A stretch of DNA of 64,000 nucleotides from JBBRGK01 sp036741355 (GTDB taxonomy: Bacteria > Chloroflexota > Dehalococcoidia > CAUJGQ01): contig DAINSK010000004.1 in the NCBI GenBank assembly GCA_036741355.1, positions 1 to 64,000 of the forward strand, given 5' to 3'. Numbering within the stretch: the stretch's first letter is position 1; every line of letters starts with the position of its first letter. Shown piece after piece: positions 50,927 through 59,702 of this stretch. The position numbers and the translations under genes are program-made. The notes beneath the pieces were generated by a model. That model saw only the letters and a program-made list of their open reading frames with translations, did not search any database and was not told where the DNA came from.

Positions 50927-52915
50927 CTAGCGGGTGATCGAGGTCGTCGGTGCGGGCGCGGGAATAGCCGCGATTACACGCAGCCCATGGCCGGGACGTG
51001 GCTCAATCTCGAACGACCCGCCAAGCTGCTCTGCCCGTTCGCGCATGCTGATCAGGCCGAATCCGCCGGAGACCTGTTCACCGGTCATCCCCACGCCGTC
51101 GTCTTCGACCGTTAGCCGGACATCAGTGGGCTGGAACTCGAGTGCAACCGCGATGTTTTGTGCGCGGGCGTGGCGGGTGATGTTGTTCAGCGCCTCTTGC
51201 GTGATTCGGAATAGCGCCTCTCCCTGCTCGTGCGGCAGCTTACGTTGCAGGCCATCGACGCGGAACGAGGCCTCGAGACCTTCGCGGCTGGCGAAGCCGG
51301 CGACGTGCCGTTCGAGCGCCAGCACGAGTCCCATCTCCTGGAGGGCGGCCGGGCGCAGCTCCAGTATGAGCATCCGCATCTCGGCCAGAGCGCCGCGGGC
51401 AAGCTCACTCAACCGCATGGCATGTTCAGCCGCGCGCTCGTGGTTACGTTTGATGAGGCTGGGAAGCGCCTGCGACATCATCGACATGCTGAACAACGAT
51501 TGTGTCACCGAATCGTGGAGCTCCCGCGCCAGCCGGTTGCGCTCTTCGGCGGCAGCTAGCTGCCGGCTCTGCGAGTAGAGTCGAGCATGTTCGAGCGCGG
51601 TGCCGATCTGCTTGGCAAGCCCCTCGATCAAGCGGGCTTCATCGGTTTCAATGAGCTCGTCCTGCGTCGCCAGAATAAGGACGCCGCAGTCGCTTCCGCG
51701 CGCTTTTAGGGGCACGGCAACGGCAGCGCGAAACGGCCCGGCGTCGATCGGCAGGCGCAGCAGGTTCAGTTTCGTGATCCCTTCGCGGGCCATCAGCGTA
51801 GCGGCGAATTGCTGCGCGTCTTCGTCTTCGAATCGGCCGGCGAGCTCGGCCGCCGCCTCTTCGCTCATGCCATCGACCATCGCCACCCGGAAACGCTCGG
51901 TCGCGTAGTCGCGCAAGAGCGCTATGCCAGCTTGCATATTCGTGTGGGCGAGGAGTTTGGCAAGCGCAAGGTGCAGCACTTCGGATGTGTCGAGCGTTTG
52001 ATTGACGGTACGTGCGACGTCGTACAGAACGGTGATCCGCTCGTTCGCCCGCTCCCGCTCTTCCAGGAGCTGCTCCCGTTGCCGCGTTTCCGTCTCCAGC
52101 GCCCGCGCCATATCGCCGATCGAGCTACCGAGCTTACCCAGCTCGTCGCGTTTCGTTTCCTGGATCTCCACTCGGAAGTCGCCGCGTTCGATCCGCTCGA
52201 CCGTGTTTTCCAGTCGCGCAAAGCGGCGCGTAATGCTGCGACTGGCGAGTAGCGCGGTCAAAAACGAAAATATCGCCGTGAGGGCAACGATCGGGGCAAA
52301 GATGTACCGCGTTTGCTCTTCTCGCAGCCGGGCGTTGGCGAGCTCGAGGTTCAAATGTTGCAGGCTGCGAGCCACAATCTGGTCGAGCCGGCCGCGGAGC
52401 GCCTGTTCGGCCTGCCGGCCCTCTATCTGCCAATGAAATGCCGCCGCATCGGGTAGGCCTTCTTGGCTGAGGTCGACCTCTTGCCGCGCCAGCCGTTGGA
52501 ATTCGGCTTCGAGGTCTAGGATTTCAGCTCCGGCAGCCCGATTTTGGCTATCGACGTGCGGGCCGTTTAGCTGTTCTGCTGCCTGAGTGAAGGCAGTGTG
52601 GCCATCGTTCAGGCCGTTCAGGAACGACGGGTCACGTGTAATTAAGTAGCCTTCCACGGCGCCGTTTTCCGAGCTGACGGCGTCCTTCATGTTCATAACG
52701 GTCACTTGTTCGGCGCGGACCTGCTCGACGACACCGCCGAGCGTATCGGTTACCCGGCGAATGAGGACGCTCGCCGCCAGACTGATGATGAGGACGACGG
52801 CCGCCCCAACGCCGAAACCGATACGAACCCGCTGGGCGATGGTGAGATCGTGGACGAATCGAGGCAACGGCAGCCAGCCAAGCGTATGATCGGAGCGGAT
52901 CTCGGGGGCTGTCAC
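50927..52915 (-). CDS. CHASE3-HAMP-GAF histidine kinase of the NarL type
   Basis: The 662-residue kinase has helix TM1 at about 30-53, a CHASE3-like extracytoplasmic four-helix region to about 205, TM2 ('YIFAPIVALTAIFSFLTALL' area), HAMP ('FARLENTVERIERGDF'), a GAF domain (about 310-455), HisKA_3 with the phospho-His in 'ARELHDSVTQSLFS', and a HATPase with 'DDGVGMTG' and 'GFGLISMRERAEQLGG'. It autophosphorylates in response to an unknown signal. No response regulator gene is next to it, so it is an orphan here. Confidence 0.88.
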   Translation of the reverse strand: MTAPEIRSDHTLGWLPLPRFVHDLTIAQRVRIGFGVGAAVVLIISLAASVLIRRVTDTLGGVVEQVRAEQVTVMNMKDAVSSENGAVEGYLITRDPSFLNGLNDGHTAFTQAAEQLNGPHVDSQNRAAGAEILDLEAEFQRLARQEVDLSQEGLPDAAAFHWQIEGRQAEQALRGRLDQIVARSLQHLNLELANARLREEQTRYIFAPIVALTAIFSFLTALLASRSITRRFARLENTVERIERGDFRVEIQETKRDELGKLGSSIGDMARALETETRQREQLLEERERANERITVLYDVARTVNQTLDTSEVLHLALAKLLAHTNMQAGIALLRDYATERFRVAMVDGMSEEAAAELAGRFEDEDAQQFAATLMAREGITKLNLLRLPIDAGPFRAAVAVPLKARGSDCGVLILATQDELIETDEARLIEGLAKQIGTALEHARLYSQSRQLAAAEERNRLARELHDSVTQSLFSMSMMSQALPSLIKRNHERAAEHAMRLSELARGALAEMRMLILELRPAALQEMGLVLALERHVAGFASREGLEASFRVDGLQRKLPHEQGEALFRITQEALNNITRHARAQNIAVALEFQPTDVRLTVEDDGVGMTGEQVSGGFGLISMRERAEQLGGSFEIEPRPGHGLRVIAAIPAPAPTTSITR

Positions 52916-53074
52916 TTGGGTGCACCTACCCGCGGGTTATGCGTACTTAATCATCTATGACAATACACGTTACACGTTTAGGCGAATTACGGGCGGCGCA
53001 CCGCCGCACGGGTCGTGTCCGGCCATTGGTAGCGGCCAGAGAAACCAGGGCATCGCAGGTAATGGAGGTTAGCC

Positions 53075-53512
53075 ATGAAGTGGGTAACCAGAGAGAACGT
53101 CAAAGTGGATCGCGTGGCATGCCCCTGGTTGATTACCCGCTTTATCGACGACGAGGCGGAGTTCGGATTCCTGCCTGCCGAGAAAGTGCTCGAAGTCGCG
53201 GGACGTGAGGACGCGATCTCCTTCGACGCGCCCGGCGCCCGGTACACGCACCGCGACGGAAAATGCACGTTTGAAGTCATGATCGAAGAGCACAGTCTGA
53301 TAGCGCCCGGCCTCGACTACCTGGCCCGCATCGTCCACGCCGCGGACATCGCCGAGGAACTCGATTCCGTGCCGGAGGGTCGCGGCTTCAAGGCGATCGC
53401 CGACGCGTTCACACTCTCGGTGGAAAGCGACGTCGAGCGACAACGGCTGCAATGGCCGATCTACGACGCGTTGCTCGAATGGTGCGCACGCCGCGAGGAA
53501 CACCAAGCATAA
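53075..53512 (+). CDS. Chromate resistance protein ChrB-like domain
   Basis: The 145-residue protein matches the C-terminal domain of ChrB: 'WVTRENVKVDRVACPWLITRF', in shortened view, 'FLPAEKVLEVA', 'SFDAPGARYTHRDGKCTFE' and 'HAADIAEEL'. The regulator-like N-terminal domain of full ChrB and a chrA transporter are both missing. Such stand-alone versions are common, and their biochemical role is not settled. Confidence 0.8.
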   Translation: MKWVTRENVKVDRVACPWLITRFIDDEAEFGFLPAEKVLEVAGREDAISFDAPGARYTHRDGKCTFEVMIEEHSLIAPGLDYLARIVHAADIAEELDSVPEGRGFKAIADAFTLSVESDVERQRLQWPIYDALLEWCARREEHQA

Positions 53513-53587
53513 GATCGTCGCTATTCGGCGTATACTCGATTTCACAAATTATTTCGATTTGCCGAGCCCGGCACTCCAGGAGGGTGC

Positions 53588-55012
53588 ATGGCCGTGTCAC
53601 CGCATCTTGTGGTTCACGGGGACCACAGGACAGCGCTAGGTCGCCGGCTGCGCTTCGTACCGGCGGCATTCGTGCTGCTGATAGTGCTTGCGGCCGGCAC
53701 CGCGCTACGTGGCGCACGCCTTGCAACGGCACCGTCCAGCGGCGATAGCGAGTTGTACGCCATCCACGCAGCGATCGACGACCTTAATCGCGAGTTTTTC
53801 CGGCCGGTGAAAACAAGCGATCTGCTGCAATCGGCATGGAACGCGGATGCAGCGCTCGCCACCAAGAACGGCGTACCCATTGCCCGCGTCCCATCCCCTC
53901 GCCTGACCGAAGACGCGGACGCATCGTTCCGGAGTTTCGACGCCTCGTACCGCGAGTTGAATCGAATCGCCACGGGTAAAGCCGACGCGCGTGCGCTCGG
54001 CCGTGCATCGATTTCAGCGATCGCCGGTGCAGTCCACGAAAATCACACGTACTACATCGACTCCGATCGGTGGGCGCACCGCGGAGATACGAGCAACGGC
54101 TACGCGGGCATTGGCCTTGCGATTACGCAGAAAGACGGTGTGTTCTACGTGGTCGAGGCCTACGTGGGCGGTCCGGCAGCCGCGGCGGGTCTGCTGCCCG
54201 GCGATTATCTGGTGTCGGTGGACGGCGTTTCCGTCGATTGGTTGACGATTGACAAACTGACGGGCCTCTTGCGAGGGCGGCCGGGAACAACCGTGGTGGT
54301 CGAAGCGCGGCATGGCGCCCGATACCTGATGGCGGAGCTGCAACGCGCGGCGATCGTCGTCCCGGCGTTCGATAGCCGCATCCTCGATGGCAGCGTCGGC
54401 TACCTGCGCCTGCGCGGCTTTCCGCCCGCCGACGCCAAGCTTCCCGACGGCCAAACGGTGCCGCAGGCTATCGATTCGGCGTTGGAGTCGTTCGAGCAGG
54501 CAGGGGTAACGGCGTGGGTGCTCGACCTCCGCAACAACCCCGGCGGGTATCTCGATACGATGATGCTGGTAGGTGGCCGTCTCCTGCCCGCAGGTTCGCC
54601 GCTCGTCATTAACCAGGCTCATGCCGGTGAGAGCGTTTCACGTGTACCAGCCGGTCAGCCATTACCGGAGCGCCCGTTGGCGGTTCTGCTCAACGGTTCA
54701 TCCGCTTCCGCGAGCGAGATCCTCGCGTCTGCTCTCCAGGAGAGCGGTCGTGCCAGCATCGTCGGTGAAAAGAGCGCGGGCATCGCCAATGCCGCCAACC
54801 TCGATGCATTGCCAGACGGCGGTGGCCTATCCATCACAAGCGTGCAAACGCTTACACCTTTGCAGAGACGCCCGCTCGACGGTCAAGGTGTGCTCCCAGA
54901 TTCGGGGATCGCGGTCAGCGACGAGGACATCCCGCTGGGACGCGACCGACAGCTCGATGGCGCTGTAGCGCTGGTCAGCAGCGCCGCTGGCACTGGCGCT
55001 GCCCGGCCTTGA
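53588..55012 (+). CDS. S41 C-terminal processing peptidase with PDZ domain
   Basis: The 474-residue protein has a signal anchor ('FVPAAFVLLIVLAAGTAL') and a helical N-terminal domain. A PDZ domain follows ('GYAGIGLAITQKDGVFYVV', 'AGLLPGDYLVSVDG'), then the S41 core with 'VLDLRNNPGGYLDTM', Ser in 'LNGSSASASEILASAL' and Lys in 'IVGEKSAGIANA'. It acts outside the membrane on misfolded or tagged proteins. An AGGAGGG site lies upstream. Confidence 0.88.
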   Translation: MAVSPHLVVHGDHRTALGRRLRFVPAAFVLLIVLAAGTALRGARLATAPSSGDSELYAIHAAIDDLNREFFRPVKTSDLLQSAWNADAALATKNGVPIARVPSPRLTEDADASFRSFDASYRELNRIATGKADARALGRASISAIAGAVHENHTYYIDSDRWAHRGDTSNGYAGIGLAITQKDGVFYVVEAYVGGPAAAAGLLPGDYLVSVDGVSVDWLTIDKLTGLLRGRPGTTVVVEARHGARYLMAELQRAAIVVPAFDSRILDGSVGYLRLRGFPPADAKLPDGQTVPQAIDSALESFEQAGVTAWVLDLRNNPGGYLDTMMLVGGRLLPAGSPLVINQAHAGESVSRVPAGQPLPERPLAVLLNGSSASASEILASALQESGRASIVGEKSAGIANAANLDALPDGGGLSITSVQTLTPLQRRPLDGQGVLPDSGIAVSDEDIPLGRDRQLDGAVALVSSAAGTGAARP

Positions 55013-55030
55013 GCGCGCGGGCGCCAAGTG

Positions 55031-56389
55031 TTATTCGATGCGTTGCTCGCTTGAGACTCGCGCCCTCCGAACGGCGGTGTCGCCGAGGATGAGCCGTACA
55101 CCGCGGTCATAGAAAAAGTAGTCCCATGCCCAATTGATAAGTACCAGCAGCCGGTTGCGGAATCCGATCAGCTGTACAATGTGCAGTCCCAGCCAGAGCA
55201 GCCAGGCGAAGAATCCGGTGAATTTGAACGGACCGATCTGCACTACTGCGGCCTGGCGTCCGATGGTCGCCATCGTCCCTTTGTCGCGATAGCGAAACGG
55301 CAATGCAACCTCCCCACGAAGCAACCGCCCGATATTTTTTGCTGCCCAGCGGGCCTCCTGCTGGGCCACCGGCGCCAGCATCGGCAATACGGCACCGTCC
55401 TGTTCCGCCGCGGCAATGTCGCCGATCGCGAATACTTCGGGGTGCTCCGCGAGCTGCAGACCGGGCAGCACGGAGAGGCGACCCTGGCGGCCGCGCGACG
55501 TCGCGGGGCGAATGGCGAGCTCCGCGGCGCGAACGCCGGCTGCCCACATCACCGTGCCCGCCTCGATGGACGACTCAACCTGGTCCGCGTCCTTGACGTA
55601 CAGCCGGCCGCCTGCCAATCGTTCGACGGCAGTATTCAGGCGGACCTCCACGCCCTTGCTGCTCAGCGTCTTCAGGGCGTAGCGCTGAAGACGCTGTCCG
55701 AGCATGGACAGCAGACGATCGCTTGCCTCCATCAGGATTACGTTCACCTCGTGGAAGTCGAGCCCGGGGAAGTCGCGCGGTAAGACGACGCCTACTAGCT
55801 CGCTTAGTGCGCCGGCGAACTCGACGCCGGTGGGGCCGCCGCCCACGATCACAAACGTGAGCAGGGACCTGCGACGGGACGGGTCGCGCTCCCAGACGGC
55901 GGCCTCGAAGCGCGACAGAATGTGGTTGCGCAGCGACATCGCCTCGTCGATGTCTTTCAGACCGTGCGTATCTGCTTCGAGGCTTTTCACACCGAAGAAG
56001 TGATTGGTGCTGCCGGCGGCCAGGATCAAGTAGTCGTAGGAGATTGTCCCCACGTCGGTCCGAACCGACCCGGAGTCCAGATCTACCTGCTGCACCTCAG
56101 CGACCAGGAAGTGCGCGTTGCGCTGTCCGCGGAGGATGGAGCGTACGGGGTGGGCGACCTCTTCCGGCTCAAGGCCCGCCGTCGCGACCTGGTAAAGCAG
56201 CGGTTGGAAGAGGTGGTAGTTGTGGCGGTCGATCAGCAGCACTTCAACCGGCTCTTTCCCCAGCCGCTTGGCCGCCTCCAATCCACCGAAGCCGGAACCC
56301 ACGATGATCACGCGCGGCCGCGGCCCAGCCGCGCTGCCAGTTTGTTGGGCAGGAGCAGACCTGCCTGTCGATGATCTAGGCTTGCTCAT
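55031..56389 (-). CDS. ndh: Type II NADH dehydrogenase (NDH-2)
   Basis: The 452-residue flavoprotein has FAD fold 'VIIVGSGFGGLEAAKRLG' (residues 28-45), NADH fold 'FVIVGGGPTGVEFAGAL' and 'VMWAAGVRAAELA'. 'VFAIGDIAAAEQDG' and 'QQEARWAAKNIGRLLRG' are the quinone-side motifs, with an amphipathic C-terminal region for membrane attachment. It passes electrons from NADH to quinone without pumping. It is convergent with the S41 peptidase gene. Confidence 0.9.
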   Translation of the reverse strand: MSKPRSSTGRSAPAQQTGSAAGPRPRVIIVGSGFGGLEAAKRLGKEPVEVLLIDRHNYHLFQPLLYQVATAGLEPEEVAHPVRSILRGQRNAHFLVAEVQQVDLDSGSVRTDVGTISYDYLILAAGSTNHFFGVKSLEADTHGLKDIDEAMSLRNHILSRFEAAVWERDPSRRRSLLTFVIVGGGPTGVEFAGALSELVGVVLPRDFPGLDFHEVNVILMEASDRLLSMLGQRLQRYALKTLSSKGVEVRLNTAVERLAGGRLYVKDADQVESSIEAGTVMWAAGVRAAELAIRPATSRGRQGRLSVLPGLQLAEHPEVFAIGDIAAAEQDGAVLPMLAPVAQQEARWAAKNIGRLLRGEVALPFRYRDKGTMATIGRQAAVVQIGPFKFTGFFAWLLWLGLHIVQLIGFRNRLLVLINWAWDYFFYDRGVRLILGDTAVRRARVSSEQRIE

Positions 56390-56517
56390 TTTCCGAGTAT
56401 AGCCGTCACCGGCGACCGACGCCGGCCACTTGCGGCCCTCGGCCCAGACGACAAATGCTATGCTGTTGCCGAGGCTGCCGGCGTCGCCGGCGTTACCGAT
56501 CCGCGGAGAATCGTCTC

Positions 56518-56745
56518 GTGACCGAGCCCATTAAGATCCTTGTTCGCCCCAACGGCCCCTATTTCGTCGAGGGCCCGGCGGTGGTCGTCGATAGCGAAGG
56601 ACACGAGTTCAAAAGCGAAAAGCCCCGTATCGCCCTCTGTCGCTGCGGTGGCTCGACCACGAAGCCGTTTTGCGACGGGACGCATAGCCGCATCGGTTTC
56701 GCCGCGGCCGAACCGGCCGTTCGGGACCGGGACGAGCAGAGCTAA
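56518..56745 (+). CDS. CDGSH iron-sulfur protein
   Basis: The 75-residue protein starts at GTG 56518 with GGAGA upstream. It contains the CDGSH motif 'CRCGGSTTKPFCDGTHSRIGF' in parts, giving the three Cys and one His that hold a [2Fe-2S] cluster. The N-terminal part 'ILVRPNGPYFVEGPAVVVD' is typical of bacterial members. It is cytoplasmic, with an unknown redox role. Confidence 0.88.
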   Translation: MTEPIKILVRPNGPYFVEGPAVVVDSEGHEFKSEKPRIALCRCGGSTTKPFCDGTHSRIGFAAAEPAVRDRDEQS

Positions 56746-56824
56746 ACCTGCGGCGAACAGTATGTGGCCGATCCAGTTACGGTGCACCAGATGTTGCAGA
56801 GTAACGTTTCAGGGGGTTGATACG

Positions 56825-57262
56825 GTGTCAGTCGGTTCACCCGGCCGTGCCCGCCGCGCCGAGTCCAGGCGGCGGCGGGCCCAACCCAATGCCGGTAGAT
56901 CGGAATCGCCGGCACAACCGTGCGCTGTTGCAGGTTGCCCGGACCTCAGCACAACAGCATGTGTTCGCTGTGCGCGGCCGGCATGTTCGCGACATAGCGG
57001 CCCTCCGCGGGCGGGCGGGCGCAGCCGTGGCACCGTCGGACGCGAGCGTGGTGGGCGTTGCGCCTTGTGCCGGCTGGAAGATAGACGGCGAAGTCAGTCC
57101 ATGGTGCACCGCATCTGGTGGGGTATTAGCGCCGCCGGCTTCGCGGTTTTTGCGGGTGTTGCGATACACAGCAACCTGCGCGAAGGGCTGGCGCTGGTTG
57201 CGCTGGCGCTGGCAATCGTGCTCTTCGCGGTGTTCTATGATCGCATGTTGCGGAGACGGTAG
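56825..57262 (+). CDS. Zinc-finger (B-box-like) membrane protein
   Basis: A 145-residue protein from GTG 56825, with AGGGGG about nine bases upstream. Residues 33-57 hold 'CAVAGCPDLSTTACVRC', then 'CSRH', a Cys/His spacing like a B-box or zinc ribbon. A second 'CALC' pair follows near residue 80. The C-terminal 50 residues are two hydrophobic helices ('WGISAAGFAVFAGVAI', 'ALVALALAIVLFAVFY'). It looks like a small membrane-anchored metal-binding protein; function is unknown. A shorter start at ATG 57101 would give only the membrane part. Confidence 0.6.
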   Translation: MSVGSPGRARRAESRRRRAQPNAGRSESPAQPCAVAGCPDLSTTACVRCARPACSRHSGPPRAGGRSRGTVGRERGGRCALCRLEDRRRSQSMVHRIWWGISAAGFAVFAGVAIHSNLREGLALVALALAIVLFAVFYDRMLRRR

Positions 57263-57317
57263 GCAGAGGTCGGGGCGGCTCGGGGGTATCGCTCTTCGGC
57301 GGCGAAAGCGGTAAGCG

Positions 57318-57671
57318 TTACGAGCCGAGCGCCACGGACGCGAACCAGCCATTGAGCGGTTCGACCGGCAGCATGAAGCGGGTCGACTCAGGCTCGACGA
57401 TCCGAAGACCAGGGTCGGACGCTTTCACCGCGATCACGGGACAGTCAAAGAGATCCACCAACCGTGGGACGGCCATATCCTCGTTAAGAAACGTCACGTC
57501 GACCACCACGGCGGATATGTTTTTGCGCTCGCAAAGCACGTCCAGTTCTTCGTCGGACCAGCCGGCGCGATGCACAACGGCCTCGATGCCGAGGGCGTGT
57601 TCGATCGCCATCGCAATGAAGCGATTAACGGCGATCAGCAGAACGGTTCCTCGGCTGAATGCTGCGGTCAT
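57318..57671 (-). CDS. Hypothetical protein, receiver-like fold
   Basis: The 117-residue protein has alternating hydrophobic strands and helices ('TVLLIAVNRFIAMAIEHAL', 'ISAVVVDVTFLNEDM', 'CPVIAVKASD') as in response-regulator receivers. The Asp in 'VVVDVTF' sits near the phospho-acceptor place. The acidic pair and the conserved Lys are not evident. It is a single gene; function is unknown. Confidence 0.5.
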   Translation of the reverse strand: MTAAFSRGTVLLIAVNRFIAMAIEHALGIEAVVHRAGWSDEELDVLCERKNISAVVVDVTFLNEDMAVPRLVDLFDCPVIAVKASDPGLRIVEPESTRFMLPVEPLNGWFASVALGS

Positions 57672-57859
57672 GGCGCCTCACACGGGCCGGCTTTCTAGCT
57701 GCAATGCTAGGTGCTCCTCTTCTTCAGGGCATGCCCCGAAGTAGTTAAGCCAATCGAAGCTGAATGGTTCTTACAGGGGTGGGTCGAGAACGCTCTGATT
57801 CCGACGTATGTGTTTTGGCGGTGACTCCATTGTGCGTTTTTATCGAAGAGATAATAAGT

Positions 57860-57886
57860 GGGGCCTGCGCGATTAGCGCAGGCCCC
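57860..57886 (-). terminator. Terminator hairpin after tatA
   Basis: Perfect 11-base arms GGGGCCTGCGC / GCGCAGGCCCC with loop TAATC on the minus strand lie 26 bases after the tatA stop and are followed by an A/T-rich 'ACTTATTATCT'. The remaining intergenic DNA to 57672 is empty. Confidence 0.75.
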
Positions 57887-57912
57887 AGCAGTGTCGCGTG
57901 ACTATGGTCTTG

Positions 57913-58254
57913 CTATCGACCCGAGTAATCCGGAGGCGCCGCACCTGCCGTAGGCGGTGCCTGAGGCGAAGACGAAGGCCTGTAATCACCGGGGGTGTAC
58001 TCTGGATGTCGAACGGGCTCGGACGGCGCCTGGGTGTTTAGGCTCTGGGTCACCGGCGGTACATAGCCAGAGGCCGGCGGCGATTGAATCTGTGCCAGTT
58101 TGCGCTCGTCTTCTTTGCTGGCTTCCTTCTTGAACTCGCGGATGCTCTTGCCTAACGCGCCGCCGACGTCGCCCAGCTTGGAGGCGCCAAACAGCAGCAC
58201 AATGACCACAATGAGCAAAGCCAAATGCAACGGATTATCGAAGATACCACCCAT
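57913..58254 (-). CDS. tatA: Twin-arginine translocase TatA/E subunit
   Basis: The 113-residue protein has the TatA plan: a short N-terminal helix ('NPLHLALLIVVIVLLFG'), the hinge 'GASKLGDVGGALGKSIREF', an amphipathic Lys/Glu helix and a Pro/Ser-rich tail. ATG 58254 is the only start that places the helix at the N-terminus. It forms the pore for folded proteins with TatC, which is not in this window. Confidence 0.88.
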   Translation of the reverse strand: MGGIFDNPLHLALLIVVIVLLFGASKLGDVGGALGKSIREFKKEASKEDERKLAQIQSPPASGYVPPVTQSLNTQAPSEPVRHPEYTPGDYRPSSSPQAPPTAGAAPPDYSGR

Positions 58255-58774
58255 GGCCACGCGCCCCCTGTCAGACCGTAGAACGAGACCGTCCGTCGGT
58301 ACGATCCACTGTGAGCCTAGCATGACCCCGAAAAAGGGTCAACGACTACAGGTCGCTACAGCCGTCGCCGTTGCGGATTTTGGAGATCACGCAGCCAGCT
58401 TTATGCGCATGGGCTTGCCGTCGCTCAGACTAACGATACATCGCGGCGCAACCCGGACAGCGCCGAGTTTGACCGTGACCGATCTCGCGGCGGTCGACGA
58501 TTCCCTGGTTGGCATGGCGATTATTGGAGTCACCCGATCCTCCGCGCCGCTATCGTTGTGCGTCGCCACGGCGCGCTTCCTAAATTCACCATACCGAACG
58601 GATCGACGGCGCGTGTATAGCCCAAATTACACTCGTAGTGTGACGTAGGTGGTACAGGAGACGATTTGACATAAATAGGCGTATTTGGTGTCAAGACCAA
58701 GCTGGTACCCGCCGGCGAGGCAGTCAAACGCGTTATTGGCGCGCCTGGCGCAGGCGCGACCGAAGGGAGCAACG
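58255..58774. other. Intergenic stretch, at most a doubtful small ORF
   Basis: About 520 bases separate tatA from the dehydrogenase gene. A GACCC/GGGTC hairpin (58324-58340) lies upstream of tatA. On the minus strand a GTG near 58533 with GGAGG five bases before it could start a 48-codon peptide ending at 58387, without any family resemblance. Nothing else is visible. Confidence 0.35.
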
Positions 58775-59683
58775 ATGACAGACGTGGGATTCATTGGAAC
58801 GGGCAATATCGGTAACCCGATGGCGCGTAATCTCGTTCGCGCCGGACACCAGCTTGTCGTCCACGACCGCCGCGAGTCCGCTTCAGCAAACCTTGTCGAG
58901 CTCGGCGCACGGTGGGCGGATACTCCCAAAGCCGTCGCCGAGCAGTGCCGGGTGCTGTTCATGTCGCTCCCCGGCCCGCCAGAGGTAGAGAGCGTGATGA
59001 CCGGTCCAGATGGCGTCCTTGAGGGCGCCGGCCCCGGAACGGTGGTGTTCGACCTGAGCAGCAACAGCCCAACCGGCATCCGCGCGCTCGCGGCGCGCGC
59101 CCGCGAGCGGGGCGTAACTTTGCTCGATTCTCCGGTTAGCGGCGGCGTCGGCGGCGCCGAAAAAGCGACGCTCGCGGTGATGGTGGGCGGCCACAAACCC
59201 GCCTTCGACGCGCACCGGAACTTGCTCGAGGCGATCGGCACGAACGTGTTCTACCTGGGCGACGTCGGTGCAGGCTGCACGGTCAAGTTGATGAACAACC
59301 TGCTCGCGTTATCCATTGGCACGCTGCTCGATGAGGCGCTTGTGGTCGGGACCAAGGCCGGCATTCCACCCGAAACGTTGCACAAGGTAATGAGCGTGAG
59401 CTCGGCCGGACCGCTTGTGCGTGGCGTGCCGCGTCTGCTGGCCCGGGAATTCGACGCGCCGACGTTCTCACTCGCCCTTGCCGCAAAGGATATGGGCCTG
59501 GCTATCGGTCTGGGACGCGAGCTGGGTGTTCCGATGCCGGTCGCGGCGGCGGTCGAACAGGTATACCTCTGGGCGAAAGGTGCGGGTCTCGGCGACAAGA
59601 ACTCGCTGGCTACGCTGCTTCTCTACGAGCAGGCGGCTGGGGTGACGGTGGGTGGGTCACCTTCGGTGGGCAGTAGGCAGTAG
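58775..59683 (+). CDS. 3-hydroxyisobutyrate dehydrogenase-family NAD(P) oxidoreductase
   Basis: The 302-residue beta-hydroxyacid dehydrogenase has the cofactor loop 'GFIGTGNIGNPMARNLVRAG' at the N-terminus. The substrate loop is 'LLDSPVSGGVGGAE', and the catalytic Lys lies in 'GCTVKLMNNLL'. It would oxidise a 3-hydroxy acid or reduce a semialdehyde. Start ATG 58775 has AAGGGAG upstream. The last codons run into the GGCAGT heptamer repeat, which supplies the stop TAG 59681-59683, so the natural C-terminus has been altered slightly. Confidence 0.85.
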   Translation: MTDVGFIGTGNIGNPMARNLVRAGHQLVVHDRRESASANLVELGARWADTPKAVAEQCRVLFMSLPGPPEVESVMTGPDGVLEGAGPGTVVFDLSSNSPTGIRALAARARERGVTLLDSPVSGGVGGAEKATLAVMVGGHKPAFDAHRNLLEAIGTNVFYLGDVGAGCTVKLMNNLLALSIGTLLDEALVVGTKAGIPPETLHKVMSVSSAGPLVRGVPRLLAREFDAPTFSLALAAKDMGLAIGLGRELGVPMPVAAAVEQVYLWAKGAGLGDKNSLATLLLYEQAAGVTVGGSPSVGSRQ

Positions 59684-59696
59684 GCAGTCGGCAGTC
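59669..59696. repeat. GGCAGTN heptamer x4
   Basis: Four tandem units (two GGCAGTA, two GGCAGTC), the reverse-strand form of the CCGACTG repeat at 1364-1433. They overlap the last 15 bases of the dehydrogenase gene. Confidence 0.75.
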
Positions 59697-59702
59697 GTGG
59701 AT

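Noticed and set aside
58387..58533. 48-codon minus-strand small ORF with GGAGG before a GTG
   Set aside because: No resemblance to any family, composition unconvincing; mentioned only in the intergenic entry.
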